DNA from: Dyadobacter alkalitolerans DSM 23607
GTDB taxonomy: Bacteria > Bacteroidota > Bacteroidia > Cytophagales > Spirosomataceae
Length of the DNA: 64,000 nucleotides
NCBI RefSeq assembly: GCF_000428845.1
Contig: NZ_AUAS01000003.1
Location: 1 to 64,000, forward strand
Direction of reading: 5' to 3'
The position numbers and the translations under genes were made by a program. This document shows positions 44,368 through 53,915 of the stretch, piece by piece. The notes beneath the pieces are model-generated. The model ran no database searches. It saw nothing but the letters and a program-made list of their open reading frames with translations, and was not told the origin of the DNA. Position 1 is the stretch's first letter. Each line of letters starts with the position of its first letter.

Positions 44368-46749
44368 CTAATCGCTCCTAAGCGATTTCACGGGATTCAT
44401 CAACGCCGCTTTCACTGCCTGAAAACTAACGGTTAATACAACTATTAAAATAGCGAATATTAGGGTAACTGCGAACAATCCTGCTCCAATAGCGATTCTA
44501 TAATTGTAATCCTGCAGCCATTTATCCATTGCATACCAACCAATCGGTGCAGCGATTGCGAAGGATGTGATTATGATCAGAATAAAATCTTTTGTCAATA
44601 AACCGATGATGCTAGCGACTGTTGCGCCAAGTACTTTTCGAACGCCGATTTCTTTGGTTCTTTGCTGGGCTGTAAATGCTGCAAGTCCAAACAATCCCAG
44701 ACAAGAAATAAAAATCGTAAGTCCAGTAAAAATTCCTGTTAATGAACCGGTTCGTTGCTCATCGGCAAACTTGGCCCTATAGGATTCGTCGGCAAACGAA
44801 TATTCAAATGGGTAACCTGGATTGTATTTCTTGAAAATCGCTTCGGCTACTTGCAGATTTTTCGCAATTGAATTAGCGGGATTTAATCGAATGCTCGCCC
44901 AATTTAGCGTCATTGGGCCGCCCGGACCAGCGATGATCACAGGATTTACAGTTTCATATGGAGAAGCAAAAATGAAATCTTTCACTACACCAACAATATG
45001 CCATTCAAGTTCCTGAAACTTCACTAATGCTCCTATCGGGTTTTCTAAACGCATGGTTTTCACAGCTGATTCATTGACCATGACAGCCGTTGAATCCGTG
45101 GGATACTTATTAATGTCAATCTCCCTGCCGGCAACAAGTTTGGTGCCGTTGGTTTTTAAAAAATCCATGTCCGCTCCAAACCTGTCAAATTCCTGATCCT
45201 TGTCCGCTTGTGTACTTCCTGGCCAGGCAAGTCCCCATTGTCTTGTATTGATGTCCGTTATTGGTCCAAGCGATTTACTGACAGAAACAGCCGCCCCCCT
45301 CTGAATCAATTCCTGTTGGACTACTGTATAATGTTTGCTTAAATCACCTGATAACTTACTAAAAATAAGATTGCTCCTATTGTAGCCGCTATCCCTGTTT
45401 TGGGCGTGATTAATTTGCCGTTTGATTACCAAAGTCGCAATGATCAGCACAATAGCGAAAGTAAACTGAGCTACTACTAACACCTTTCTTGGAGAAAATG
45501 CAGCATTAACAGCTTTGTATGTCCCTTTCATTACACTTATCGGCTGGAATCCAGAGAGAAAGAATGCAGGAAAACTTCCGGCAAGCAAACCAGTAAATAG
45601 TACAAAACAAACAGCAGTTAACCAGAAATAAAGTGAGCCAAAATCCAGAGAAAGTCGTTTGTCCGTAAGATTATTAAAAGTGGGAACACATAACAGAATC
45701 ACTAAAAATGCCACTATCCCTGCCAGAACAGTAAGTGCTACTGATTCACTGATGAATTGCAAAATCAATGAAATTCTTTTAGCACCGGCAACCTTTCTGA
45801 TACCAACTTCCCTGGCGCGCTTTTCGCTTCGGGCTGTGCTCAGATTAATAAAATTAAAGGCAGCTATAAGCAAAATAAAAGCCGCAATAATACCGAACAG
45901 ACGAACGGTCGCAATCTGCCCACCAACTAGCTGTCCATTTTCCTGTTTGGAGTACAAATGCCATTTACTGGCAGGATGCAGAAAAATCTGTCTGTTTGAA
46001 ACATCGTCGACAATGCCTTTGAGGTGAGCGGCTGTAACCTTTTTGATCTTATCATTGACGAGAACTGAATTAACCTTCTCTTTCAAAAGTACATAGGTAT
46101 AATCGTTATTGGAGCTCCATTCATCCGATCCCCAGCCAAGCGATATAAAATAACTGTATGGTAAAATATATGAGATTTCTTTGAACCGAGAGTTATCGGG
46201 AATATTGCCCAAAACGCCCGTGACAGAAAAATTGTCCTTGTGTTCAACCTGAACGGTTTTACCAATCGCATCTGTAGTTCCAAATAGCTTTTCAGCCAGC
46301 GCACCCGTAATGACAATCCCATTATTTTCCGAAAGAACAGTGCTGGCATTCCCAGTCAAAAGAGGTAAATCAAACAAGTTCAGAAACGAAGGATCAGCAA
46401 AAGCCCCCTTCGTGTTCAGATTTTTATCATTGGCGGAAAGCAAAAAGGAACCCGGACGATAGCGGGAAACATCTTCGATATCTGCATAGTTCACTTTCAA
46501 TTCAGTTGCTAAAGGACGCGGCGTTGTTTCCCAAACCTGTTCATTTCCACTGAATTTATCTTTGTTATAAACTTGAAAAAGCCGGTCCGTTTTACCGTAA
46601 AATCGATCATATTTCAACTCACTCTGAATCCAAAGGAATATCAAAGTCGAAGCCGCCATCCCGATGGCTAATCCGGCAATGTTAATAAATGCATAACCTT
46701 TGGCCCTGATTAGGTTTCGCCAGGCGATTTTTAAATAGTTTTTTAACAT
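44368..46749 (-). CDS. ABC transporter permease, FtsX/MacB type
   Basis: This is a 793-residue inner-membrane protein with the Bacteroidota double MacB layout. It starts KNYLKIAWRNLIRAKGYAF, then a membrane helix, a MacB periplasmic core domain (about 40-240), FtsX helices (ARSEKRAREVGIRKVAGAKR), a second periplasmic domain and a final FtsX block (FTAQQRTKEIGVRKVLGATV). These permeases need a separate ATPase of the LolD/MacB type; none is adjacent, as is usual for this Bacteroidota group. They are thought to move lipids, peptides or drugs by mechanotransmission. Substrate unknown. A palindrome possibly controlling it lies upstream at 46855-46870. Confidence 0.9.
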   Translation of the reverse strand: MLKNYLKIAWRNLIRAKGYAFINIAGLAIGMAASTLIFLWIQSELKYDRFYGKTDRLFQVYNKDKFSGNEQVWETTPRPLATELKVNYADIEDVSRYRPGSFLLSANDKNLNTKGAFADPSFLNLFDLPLLTGNASTVLSENNGIVITGALAEKLFGTTDAIGKTVQVEHKDNFSVTGVLGNIPDNSRFKEISYILPYSYFISLGWGSDEWSSNNDYTYVLLKEKVNSVLVNDKIKKVTAAHLKGIVDDVSNRQIFLHPASKWHLYSKQENGQLVGGQIATVRLFGIIAAFILLIAAFNFINLSTARSEKRAREVGIRKVAGAKRISLILQFISESVALTVLAGIVAFLVILLCVPTFNNLTDKRLSLDFGSLYFWLTAVCFVLFTGLLAGSFPAFFLSGFQPISVMKGTYKAVNAAFSPRKVLVVAQFTFAIVLIIATLVIKRQINHAQNRDSGYNRSNLIFSKLSGDLSKHYTVVQQELIQRGAAVSVSKSLGPITDINTRQWGLAWPGSTQADKDQEFDRFGADMDFLKTNGTKLVAGREIDINKYPTDSTAVMVNESAVKTMRLENPIGALVKFQELEWHIVGVVKDFIFASPYETVNPVIIAGPGGPMTLNWASIRLNPANSIAKNLQVAEAIFKKYNPGYPFEYSFADESYRAKFADEQRTGSLTGIFTGLTIFISCLGLFGLAAFTAQQRTKEIGVRKVLGATVASIIGLLTKDFILIIITSFAIAAPIGWYAMDKWLQDYNYRIAIGAGLFAVTLIFAILIVVLTVSFQAVKAALMNPVKSLRSD

Positions 46750-47366
46750 GGTGATCTTCCGTCTGAATGTATGCGATTTTGAAAGAGTCCACTATTGTGC
46801 CTAATCACTAAAAATGCTTTTGTGCATTCCTACTAACGAAAAGACAAAATTTATTGTACGATTTCGGACACATTCAACCGAGAGTGTCCGCTTCTATGAA
46901 TGGTATCTTTGCTCCTGCCTTATATTTCTATTGTCTCACAAGCGTCCAATATGTACGGCGGATATAGACTCTGATGAGTAGGGGAACCACAGTCTTGCGA
47001 AGGAGCGTTTTTGTGGTTTAAAAGGGTTCGTTTTATTACATCCCTGATGGGCCTGGAATCAGATCTCCGATGTAAATTTCCGGACTATTTCGCAAGAAAA
47101 ATTTCAGAATTAAATTGCCTTGATATCGGTACCAATATTCAGGACGGGTCATTGGCTTGCAGTATTTTAAGGTATACCCTTTAAAGTAAATAAAACTCTA
47201 AGAGGTACCCATTAGCTCTAAACGCGCATTTTCCCCTTCTGGTTAGATTACTTTTAAACCTCCCGTTGTAACGGATGTAAAAAAGGCATTAAATATCACT
47301 ACAACGATGCTTTAAAATGTAAATCGCCAGCCATTAATTCAATAAGCGGTGTATAACAAAAATTAA
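46750..47366. other. Divergent intergenic region
   Basis: These 617 bp contain no gene. They hold the CGGACA-type inverted repeats at 46855-46890 and a plus-strand TATCTTTG at 46904-46911 that matches the -7 consensus but lies 455 bp before the next plus-strand gene. Confidence 0.5.
46855..46890. promoter_or_regulatory. Inverted repeats TGTACG-ATTT-CGGACA and GTGTCCG
   Basis: TGTACG-N4-CGGACA at 46855-46870 is a palindrome with one mismatch, and GTGTCCG at 46884-46890 gives a further arm (CGGACAC-N12-GTGTCCG). It is about 105 bp upstream of the permease ATG. It is probably a regulator site; which regulator is unknown. Confidence 0.4.
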
Positions 47367-48455
47367 ATGGAAAATTGGAAAGCCATCGCTTTTTTGCTGG
47401 CTTCGGGACAGGGATTTGTTCTTAGCCTTTCTCTAATCGCCCGCGGTGTTAGAGGTGCCAAGGAACAAATTTTCTTGGGGTTGATGCTTATCCTACTTGC
47501 TCAGGAGCTGCTGAGTGCATGGGGTATTCAAGTTCACTATCACCAGCAACCCGACCCGTTCCGTTTTTGGAATTACCAGAGTTATTTGTTGCTTCCTATA
47601 TCGCTCTGGTTCTTTGCCCGGTTTACTACCACTCCTGATTTTCAGTTCAAAAAGAAATACTTGTTAGTTTATCTTCCGGTTGTGGTAGAAGTCGCTTTCC
47701 GTTTGTTCTGGCAGGCTTATGCAAGTTCGCCGGGTGTGAAAAGACCTTCGTTACTTCAAAATCCATTTTGGTTTTTTTGGACTGAAGTACTGCCGATCAT
47801 TGGGATGTTCATTGTATTGTCGATTTATGCGAAGAAGCTAAACAGGTTTCGTCTTGCCTGGCAGCAACAATCGTCCGCACTTAGTAAACTGAGTTATTTC
47901 AGGCTGTACGGTTTGTTTGGGTTTCTTACAGTTCTAATGTTCATGTGGTTTGCCGGGGTGATTTTAGAATGGCCTGTCTTTGAGGGGATAAACCTTCTGT
48001 TGACAGCCTGTTTGTTTGGCTTGGGTTATCTTGGTTATCTGGACCCCACTTTTTTCATGCTGCCTTCCTTGCACAAACAAAAAACGCTTGACAGACCTGA
48101 ATTTTTCCAATACGACGACTTGGCCCAATTACAATTACTGCACGCAGCATTCAAGCAGGATGCATTGTACACCAAGTCGCGGCTGACGCTGGAAGATGTA
48201 GCGGCTCACCTGCATTTGCCTGCAAGGTATGTTTCTTATCTGGTCAATACGCATTGCTCTTCTAACTTCAACAACTTTGTAAATGGTTTTCGCGTAGAAG
48301 AAGTGATCCGCAAGCTTGGCGACCCCAAGGAGCAGCATAAGACCGTGCTGGCATTGGCATTCGAAGCGGGATTTAATTCGAAATCCACCTTCAACCAAGT
48401 ATTTCGGCAACACACTGGAAAATCCCCTTCTCAATATTTGCCTTTGCAAGAATAG
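47367..48455 (+). CDS. Membrane-bound AraC-family transcriptional regulator
   Basis: This is a 362-residue protein. The first 230 residues carry six or seven hydrophobic helices (IFLGLMLILLAQELLSAWGI; YLLLPISLWFFARF; LLTACLFGLGYLGYL). The last 110 form an AraC helix-turn-helix pair (LTLEDVAAHLHLPARYVSYL; VLALAFEAGFNSKSTFNQVF). This 7TM-like plus AraC plan is common in Bacteroidota, where the membrane part is presumed to sense a signal and the DNA-binding part to act from the membrane. Neither ligand nor targets are known. The metalloprotease-like gene follows 127 bp downstream. Confidence 0.9.
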   Translation: MENWKAIAFLLASGQGFVLSLSLIARGVRGAKEQIFLGLMLILLAQELLSAWGIQVHYHQQPDPFRFWNYQSYLLLPISLWFFARFTTTPDFQFKKKYLLVYLPVVVEVAFRLFWQAYASSPGVKRPSLLQNPFWFFWTEVLPIIGMFIVLSIYAKKLNRFRLAWQQQSSALSKLSYFRLYGLFGFLTVLMFMWFAGVILEWPVFEGINLLLTACLFGLGYLGYLDPTFFMLPSLHKQKTLDRPEFFQYDDLAQLQLLHAAFKQDALYTKSRLTLEDVAAHLHLPARYVSYLVNTHCSSNFNNFVNGFRVEEVIRKLGDPKEQHKTVLALAFEAGFNSKSTFNQVFRQHTGKSPSQYLPLQE

Positions 48456-48582
48456 GCGGTGATAGTGATCTAAACTGGTGTCCAAAATCATGATTTCGGA
48501 CGTCCGGAAAGACGTAATAAGGCGCTTTATGCTTTTCATTTCACTTGTTTTGGCTTTTTAAGACAGAAACAGCCAAAATCTG

Positions 48583-49731
48583 ATGAAAGTGAAAATCCTG
48601 CTCCTTTTAGTTCTTACCCTTACTTTGCCCGCTCTTTGCCAGACTACTCGGCCCCATGGAAAGGCATCTGCTATCCGCCAGTTTGAAATACGGATCAATA
48701 AAAATATTGAACTGCTGGGGTTAGTATACTTTCTTGGCTATGAGGGCGCGCAGGCCGAAATGGATGAGTATTCTGCCAAAACAAAGGCCCGTTACGCCTA
48801 CGGCCTGGATTTGTACCGGCAATACAAAGACTACGAAAAAAGCAAGCACTTGGCTGTAATAATTGGTTTTGCGCAAGATATCTGGCTTGATAAGTTGATC
48901 AATCTGCTGGTTCAATTAGATGAATTTCCAAATGCAACATTGCGAAGGGAGATTGGTGCAAGCTATTATCTTGCTTTTTCTGCCAAGAAAGACACGTTGG
49001 AAGCCAGAAGAAACGTGACGATATTCATTGATGCTATGAATCAGCTCTGGCAGGAAGTTAATTTTGATAATTATCTGGAAAAGAACCGGTCCAAATATGA
49101 AAATGCGCTGGCCCAGGTGCAGCGCGGCGTGCCGGACAGTTTGTTCATTCCAGCGATGGAAAACTTTTATCAGGCGCATCTTGATAGTTATATCCTGGTC
49201 CCCAGTCTGACCCTCCCGCCGGGAATGGGCTTTGGTATCAATTATTCCGAGCATCAGAAAAAACATGCTTTCCATGTATTCGGCGCATTCGGAATGCCCA
49301 CTTTCAAAGACTCGTCGGAAACCGACATGGGTTTTAACGATCAAAAACATTTGCTCGAATTGAGCACACACGAATTCGGACATTCGTTTGTGAATCCGGT
49401 GATAGATAAACTGCCTTGGGAAATGTTCACAAAAACAGAAAAGCTTTTTGAGCCAATAAAAGAGAGAATGGCCAATCAGGGATATACATCATGGAAGGTG
49501 TGTCTTTATGAACATTTTGTACGGGCAGGAGAAATCATGATTTCACATAATCGCGGTAATAAAGCTGATACGCAGCGGCTCAGGAAACATTACGAAGCCG
49601 ACAGACAATTTATATACTTACCGCAGATCCTAAACGAATTGGCCAAGTACAAAAAATCACAAAGCATATCATACAGCCATGCAGTTCAGGCTGCAATGCA
49701 GGAGCTGGCTAAGAGTGCTGGTTCACAATGA
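48583..49731 (+). CDS. Secreted DUF4932-like putative zinc metalloprotease
   Basis: This is a 382-residue protein with a signal peptide (KILLLLVLTLTLPALCQ). A gluzincin-like motif STHEFGHSFVNPV (HExGH) is visible at about residues 265-275. The helix upstream and the later ERMANQGYTSWKVCLYEHFV, with a glutamate in ..YEHFVRAGE.., are consistent with a third zinc ligand. The pattern fits DUF4932 proteins of Bacteroidota, which are predicted exported metallopeptidases without known substrates. No propeptide or T9SS signal is present, so it would stay periplasmic. It lies downstream of the membrane-bound AraC gene. Confidence 0.75.
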   Translation: MKVKILLLLVLTLTLPALCQTTRPHGKASAIRQFEIRINKNIELLGLVYFLGYEGAQAEMDEYSAKTKARYAYGLDLYRQYKDYEKSKHLAVIIGFAQDIWLDKLINLLVQLDEFPNATLRREIGASYYLAFSAKKDTLEARRNVTIFIDAMNQLWQEVNFDNYLEKNRSKYENALAQVQRGVPDSLFIPAMENFYQAHLDSYILVPSLTLPPGMGFGINYSEHQKKHAFHVFGAFGMPTFKDSSETDMGFNDQKHLLELSTHEFGHSFVNPVIDKLPWEMFTKTEKLFEPIKERMANQGYTSWKVCLYEHFVRAGEIMISHNRGNKADTQRLRKHYEADRQFIYLPQILNELAKYKKSQSISYSHAVQAAMQELAKSAGSQ

Positions 49732-49811
49732 TTGGGAAGCCGTTTAGTAAGCAACTCCTTTTCACAACAGTACATGTAGTTTTGAGCATCTACTGGTAGC
49801 TTTTCTATTCT

Positions 49812-50093
49812 ATGCCAATGAGTAAGGTTAAATTACTTTGTCTGTTAATCGGTTTGCCTATAACAATGTTTGGGCAATCATTTACTGGGATTATAAATGA
49901 TAGTCAGAATGATACTGCTTTGCCATATGCAAGCGTGGTAGTCAAGGGCAAAAACATTGGGGGAATAGCCGATTCAAAAGGTCATTTTTCTATTTATATC
50001 GCTAATGCAGTTCCGACTGATTCAATTGTAGTGAGCTATCTTGGCTATGGGAATGGTTGGCCTACCTCCGGAGTATTTGTAGTCAGTAATTAA
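49812..50093 (+). pseudogene. Carboxypeptidase-like regulatory domain protein, truncated
   Basis: This is a 93-residue product with a signal peptide (KLLCLLIGLPITMFGQ), then the beginning of a CarboxypepD_reg-like (CNA-B-fold) domain: FTGIINDSQNDTALPYASVV, VKGKNIGGIADSKGHFSIYI. In full-length proteins this domain precedes a TonB-dependent receptor barrel or another long domain. Here the frame runs out after VVSYLGYGNGWPTSG, and no continuation is seen before the next gene at 50163. It is most likely a truncated gene. Confidence 0.6.
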
Positions 50094-50162
50094 AGATTTC
50101 GTTATCATTTGTCATCTTTTTCACTGAATCGCAACTAATGGTGCGCATTAACAGGGAGAAAG

Positions 50163-51556
50163 ATGAACAGATTAAAATTTTTTATACTCGTTTTTATTTG
50201 TGTACCCGGATTTTCGACAAGATCCACAGCCCAGATTCAAAAAGAACAGACTGATTTGCTTGACCGTTATTTGAACGTACAGCAGCAATTAATTGGCTTT
50301 AACGGAACAGTCATGATTGCCAGGAATGATAGTATAATCTATCGACAATCTGTAGGAAAAGCGTCCTTAGAGCTCGACGTACGGTTTTCTTCCGATCCTG
50401 TTTTTCGAATAGCATCAATCACCAAACAGTTTACTGCTATGTTGGTAGTGTTGGCTGCCGGAGAGAATAAGTTAACGCTCGATGATCAACTCAGGAAATA
50501 TTACCCCCAACTTGGCCAATCAGATTGGAGTGTCATAACTATCAGGCAATTGCTTACCCACACCTCCGGCCTTCCACACAATGAAGGGATAGCGGATTAT
50601 TGGGATAAAACTTCGTTTCTACCACTCTCGGGCCGGCAGGCCACAGACGAGATTTTCAACCTGAGGCTATTGTCTATTCCGGGTACCAAAACGCAATATT
50701 CCAGTCCTGGATACTTTATTCTGGCGAGTATTCTGGAAATAGTTTACCACAAAAGTTATGATGCTATCCTAAGGGAGAAAATTACAGCTCCATTGCATAT
50801 GGATCACACAGGAGTAGGCAATGCAATAGATATTATTAAAGGAATGGTTTCCCCATATCATCAACTAGCGAATCGACTGATCGCGGCACCACATCGGGAC
50901 TATGCTTTAATGAAGGGGTCGGGCAACATGTATTCAACCGCGAGCGATCTATCAAAGTGGAACAATGCCTTAAATGGTGGCCATTTCAACAAAATGGTCA
51001 CAGACCAGCTGTTCACCATTCAAAATTCACAACCGGTTAACGGACGTAGCGAATCCTACGGTTATGGCTGGTTTCTTAGGAGATCTTCAAACCCAGAAAA
51101 GGATTTTAATTTTACTGGTGGGGGGACTTTTGGATGTTCTGCTATTTCAGGATACTATCCAAATGCAAAGATTTCAGTAGTTATCCTAAGTAATGTTTCC
51201 ACTTTGCCAGTTGGGGAAATGCAGTCCAGTATTGAAAGCATCCTTTTCGGAGACAGGTTTGACATGCCCGTTGTACGTACCCATATAGTAATGGAGGCAT
51301 CGCAACTTGACAAATTCCAGGGAACATATACCGCAGATAATGGCCATCTATTAGCGATTTTTTTAAAAGGAGAGCAGCTCTATGCGAAAATGGGCCAAAA
51401 CCCATTCTTCGAATTGTATCCCTCGGATAACTCTGTGTTTTTTTTGGCAAAAAGGTGCCCGTGCAGATTGAATTTGAAAAAGATGCACACAACACCATTA
51501 AAGGCCTCAAAGCCAACATAAAAGGACAATCAATTCATTTTGTCAAAAACAAATAG
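50163..51556 (+). pseudogene. Serine hydrolase (class C beta-lactamase-like), frameshifted near the C-terminus
   Basis: This is a beta-lactamase/D-Ala-D-Ala peptidase-fold protein with a signal peptide (FFILVFICVPGFSTRSTAQ). The catalytic Ser85-x-x-Lys88 is in IASITKQFT, and the tyrosine motif is YSSPGYF. The frame ends at 51521 with an atypical tail, but after a run of eight T (51434-51441) another frame continues with the family-like end KVPVQIEFEKDAHNTIKGLK ... SIHFVKNK and a TAG at 51554-51556, 1 bp before the sigma-factor ATG. A nine-T run would restore the frame. The catalytic domain is complete, so the protein may still work. Homopolymer sequencing error or slippage are both possible. 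Confidence 0.7.
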
Positions 51557-51557
51557 C

Positions 51558-52037
51558 ATGGAAAAACAGTTTTTGGAAATGATCACCATGCATAAGGCCA
51601 CCATTCATAGGATTTCACGACTTTACCGGGACAGCCCTGAGGACCGCGAGGATCTTTTTCAAGAGATCGTTTTACAGTTGTGGCAGTCTTTCGCAAAGTT
51701 CGAGGGAAAGTCCAAGCAAAGTACTTGGATATACAGAATTGCCCTTAACACCGCAATGGCCTGCTATCGAAAGAAGCGTATAATGTTATCATTTACCGAG
51801 CGATTACCTGACAAGGAAGACAGCAACATTGAATATGAAGATCGGGAAAGAGAAGAACAGCTGTTTGTCATACTAAAAAAGCTGAATGAAGCAGACAGGG
51901 CTTTACTCGCATTGTATTTCGAAGACTTCGACTATCGCCAGATGGCAGAAATAACGGGGTTGAGCGAAAACCATATTGCCGTAAAGATGGGAAGGATTAG
52001 GTCTAAGTTGAAAAAAACATTAAATCCAGCAAAATGA
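51558..52037 (+). CDS. ECF RNA polymerase sigma factor
   Basis: This is a 159-residue sigma-70-family factor of the extracytoplasmic-function class. Region 2 is RLYRDSPEDREDLFQEIVLQ, then FEGKSKQSTWIYRIALNTAM. Region 4 is LALYFEDFDYRQMAEITGLS, then ENHIAVKMGRIRSKLKK. The start is the ATG at 51558; the frame extends six codons up to a TTG inside the previous gene. It directly follows the serine hydrolase and overlaps the next gene by 4 bp (ATGA), so the three are probably one operon. The small membrane protein downstream would be its regulator. Confidence 0.92.
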   Translation: MEKQFLEMITMHKATIHRISRLYRDSPEDREDLFQEIVLQLWQSFAKFEGKSKQSTWIYRIALNTAMACYRKKRIMLSFTERLPDKEDSNIEYEDREREEQLFVILKKLNEADRALLALYFEDFDYRQMAEITGLSENHIAVKMGRIRSKLKKTLNPAK

Positions 52038-52573
52038 ATATTGATGAATTGAAAAACGATTGGAAAAATCTTAAGCCCGAAAATACCGGCATGAAAGAGC
52101 AGCCAATGATAAAAAGAGGCAATAACCAGTTAAATGCTATCAGACTGCGGCTTGCCATAGAAATGGTGTCGTACGTCTTATTTCTAGCTGTTTACTATAC
52201 GATGTTTGATGGGGACAAAAAACCGGTATACGCCAATTTCTTACTTGTTGGATCTTTTTTTATGGTCATCATCCATAGCTTGATGGGCTACTTGGCCGCA
52301 AAAAACATTGTATCAGGAGAAGATATTTTGCAGTCGATGACCAACTATCATGAAAAGCTTAAAGGATACGCTATGGTTTCTTTGCTGACACGGACGGTCT
52401 CTTTGATTTGCCTATTAATTTTCTTTGTTTCTTCCATAGAGCTCGATACTGAGAAAAACTGGACGCTTTTTGGCTTGGCCTTGCTCGTCGGCATTCAGGC
52501 TTATATAAATTATAAGATATGGTCTGCCAGGATAAAGAGAATTGGTGATTGCATTGAAAATTGGCAGTCGTAA
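52034..52573 (+). CDS. Membrane protein, putative anti-sigma factor
   Basis: This is a 179-residue protein. Residues 1-40 (NIDELKNDWKNLKPENTGMK) form a short cytoplasmic segment, followed by four membrane helices (MVSYVLFLAVYYTMF; FLLVGSFFMVIIHSLMGYLA; SLICLLIFFVSS; WTLFGLALLVGIQAYINY). It lacks the zinc-binding ZAS motif. Translational coupling (4-bp overlap) to the ECF sigma gene suggests it binds and restrains that sigma factor at the membrane, as in many Bacteroidota sigma/membrane-protein pairs. This role is inferred from context only. Confidence 0.7.
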   Translation: MNIDELKNDWKNLKPENTGMKEQPMIKRGNNQLNAIRLRLAIEMVSYVLFLAVYYTMFDGDKKPVYANFLLVGSFFMVIIHSLMGYLAAKNIVSGEDILQSMTNYHEKLKGYAMVSLLTRTVSLICLLIFFVSSIELDTEKNWTLFGLALLVGIQAYINYKIWSARIKRIGDCIENWQS

Positions 52574-52600
52574 ACGTAAAATAATAGGTAATCATCTCAA

Positions 52601-52860
52601 TTAAATGTTGATGGACTGTTTTACACTTGCCCTTATGTATGCGTAAAGGGTAGGTTTACTGATTTCAAGCATTTCACATATTTTTTTTACTGATGTTTTT
52701 TTTGCTTCGTAAAGCTGAATGGCGAGCTCCTGTTTATCTGCACTAAGTGTTTTGGGACGCCCTCCCAACCGGCCCCGGGAACGGGAGCTGACAACCTATC
52801 ATGGTTCGCTCCTGTATCAGGTTACGTTCGAATTCCGCAAGAGCACCAAAAAGGTGAAAT
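52601..52860 (-). pseudogene. Serine recombinase (resolvase), C-terminal fragment 1
   Basis: On the minus strand the sequence reads STSTGKLVFHLFGALAEFER, NLIQERTM, then after a frame change GRPKTLSADKQELAIQLYEA and SVKKICEMLEISKPTLYAYI, ending in a TAA at 52601. This is the second half of a Tn3/Hin-type resolvase: the end of the catalytic domain, the long E helix and the HTH_7 DNA-binding domain. The N-terminal part with the nucleophilic serine is missing. Confidence 0.75.
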
Positions 52861-53085
52861 ACCAGTTTACCTGTCGAAGTGGATGTCGGTAAGACCACTA
52901 AGTAATAATGCTTCGATCTCTCGGCTGAATTGATCAAGCTTGCTTTTACCACACGGCCCGTTGGTCGGCCAAGCTTTATCCCTGATAGTTTCTTTGCTGC
53001 AAGTGACTCTTTCGTTCACTTGCTGTTCAGATCTCGTTCAATTTCAGAAGCCCTAGCACAAACTATCGTTTATTTTGTAACAAAA
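52861..53085 (-). pseudogene. Serine recombinase, C-terminal fragment 2
   Basis: Directly upstream on the same strand lies part of another recombinase: IERDLNSK, an in-frame TGA, then TKESLAAKKLSGIKLGRPTG and, after a frame change, KSKLDQFSREIEALLLSGLTD. The GRPxGxxKSKLD pattern is the hinge and C-terminal domain of a different serine recombinase subgroup from fragment 1. The two were probably joined by deletion or recombination. Both are dead. Confidence 0.65.
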
Positions 53086-53878
53086 CGACTCACAGTCACA
53101 GCCAAAAACGATTAAAGAAAAGATCACTTTGCCGGCGTTGTTCCAGAAAAGCTGCGGAACCAGGAAAGACTTTCATTTGATCGGTTAAGTCTTGTGGTGC
53201 TATGTACAAGTATCACTCCGTGAATTTGGAAAGGCGCTCCCTAATGACATTGCGAGATGAAGGCCGTGGCGCTTGTGCGTCGACCAGCTAACGGTTTCAA
53301 AGTTGTATACCCGAATGCTTCATTATACGAAGATTGCTGCTCCACCAAGACATTCAATGGATTCTTAATTCAGGCAGGCTATTTACTAGGTGTTCCTTCT
53401 ATCTCTGTATGCTCCATATCCAGACACTGGTATTTTATCCCTTTTTTTGTCAAGAATATGTAACCGCTTGTGTCTGTCTAAAAATTCGGTGGTATTTCCG
53501 TACTCTCAGGCACCAGGATTTCCCTTCCGTAATAGCTCTTGAAATCCCCAATTATACCGCTTTAAAATTACAGATTAGTGGTACAGCGAAACAAATTACT
53601 GGATATTGTGAACTGGCAGGTTAAACTGTACTTTGTTGGTGATTGGATAGATTGGGATCTAGAGACTAAGCAAAACCAATATCTGAAATTGGATGCTCTC
53701 AAGAGGCGTTGATATTGTTCGTCTGAAATTTGATGCATATCTCTCTGTCAAGTTTGATGTTCCGCCGTGTTTGACGATCAAAGAGAAAAAAAAACCTTTT
53801 GCGGATATTCTAACTAATTTTTTAATAGGTTTAGGACTGGTCAAATCTATTGCAAGTTTTATTGCAACTAAAACAAAA
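53086..53878. other. Decayed stretch at the right end of the island
   Basis: About 790 bp lie between the recombinase fragments and the tRNA terminator. Open frames here are short and lack protein-like features. The only clear element is the TTGCAA repeat pair at 53850-53867. An integrase gene would be expected here in a working element, but none can be recognised. Confidence 0.5.
53850..53867 (+). repeat. Putative integrase arm-type site, right
   Basis: TTGCAAGTTTTATTGCAA matches 8171-8188 at 17 of 18 bases in the same orientation. It lies 48 bp inside the att repeat at this end of the island. Confidence 0.45.
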
Positions 53879-53905
53879 AAGACCTAGCAAATTTTGCTAA
53901 GTCTT
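53879..53905 (-). terminator. Island-borne terminator of tRNA-Arg
   Basis: AAGACCTAGCAAA and TTTGCTAAGTCTT pair with one mismatch and on the minus strand are followed by TTTTTT. It sits just 3' of the complete tRNA and would replace the original terminator left at 7961-7990. Confidence 0.7.
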
Positions 53906-53915
53906 TGATTTTCAA

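Noticed and set aside
53693..53887. 64-codon plus-strand frame near the right island end that might be an integrase remnant.
   Set aside because: No RxxHxxR-type tyrosine recombinase residues or other conserved pattern are visible.
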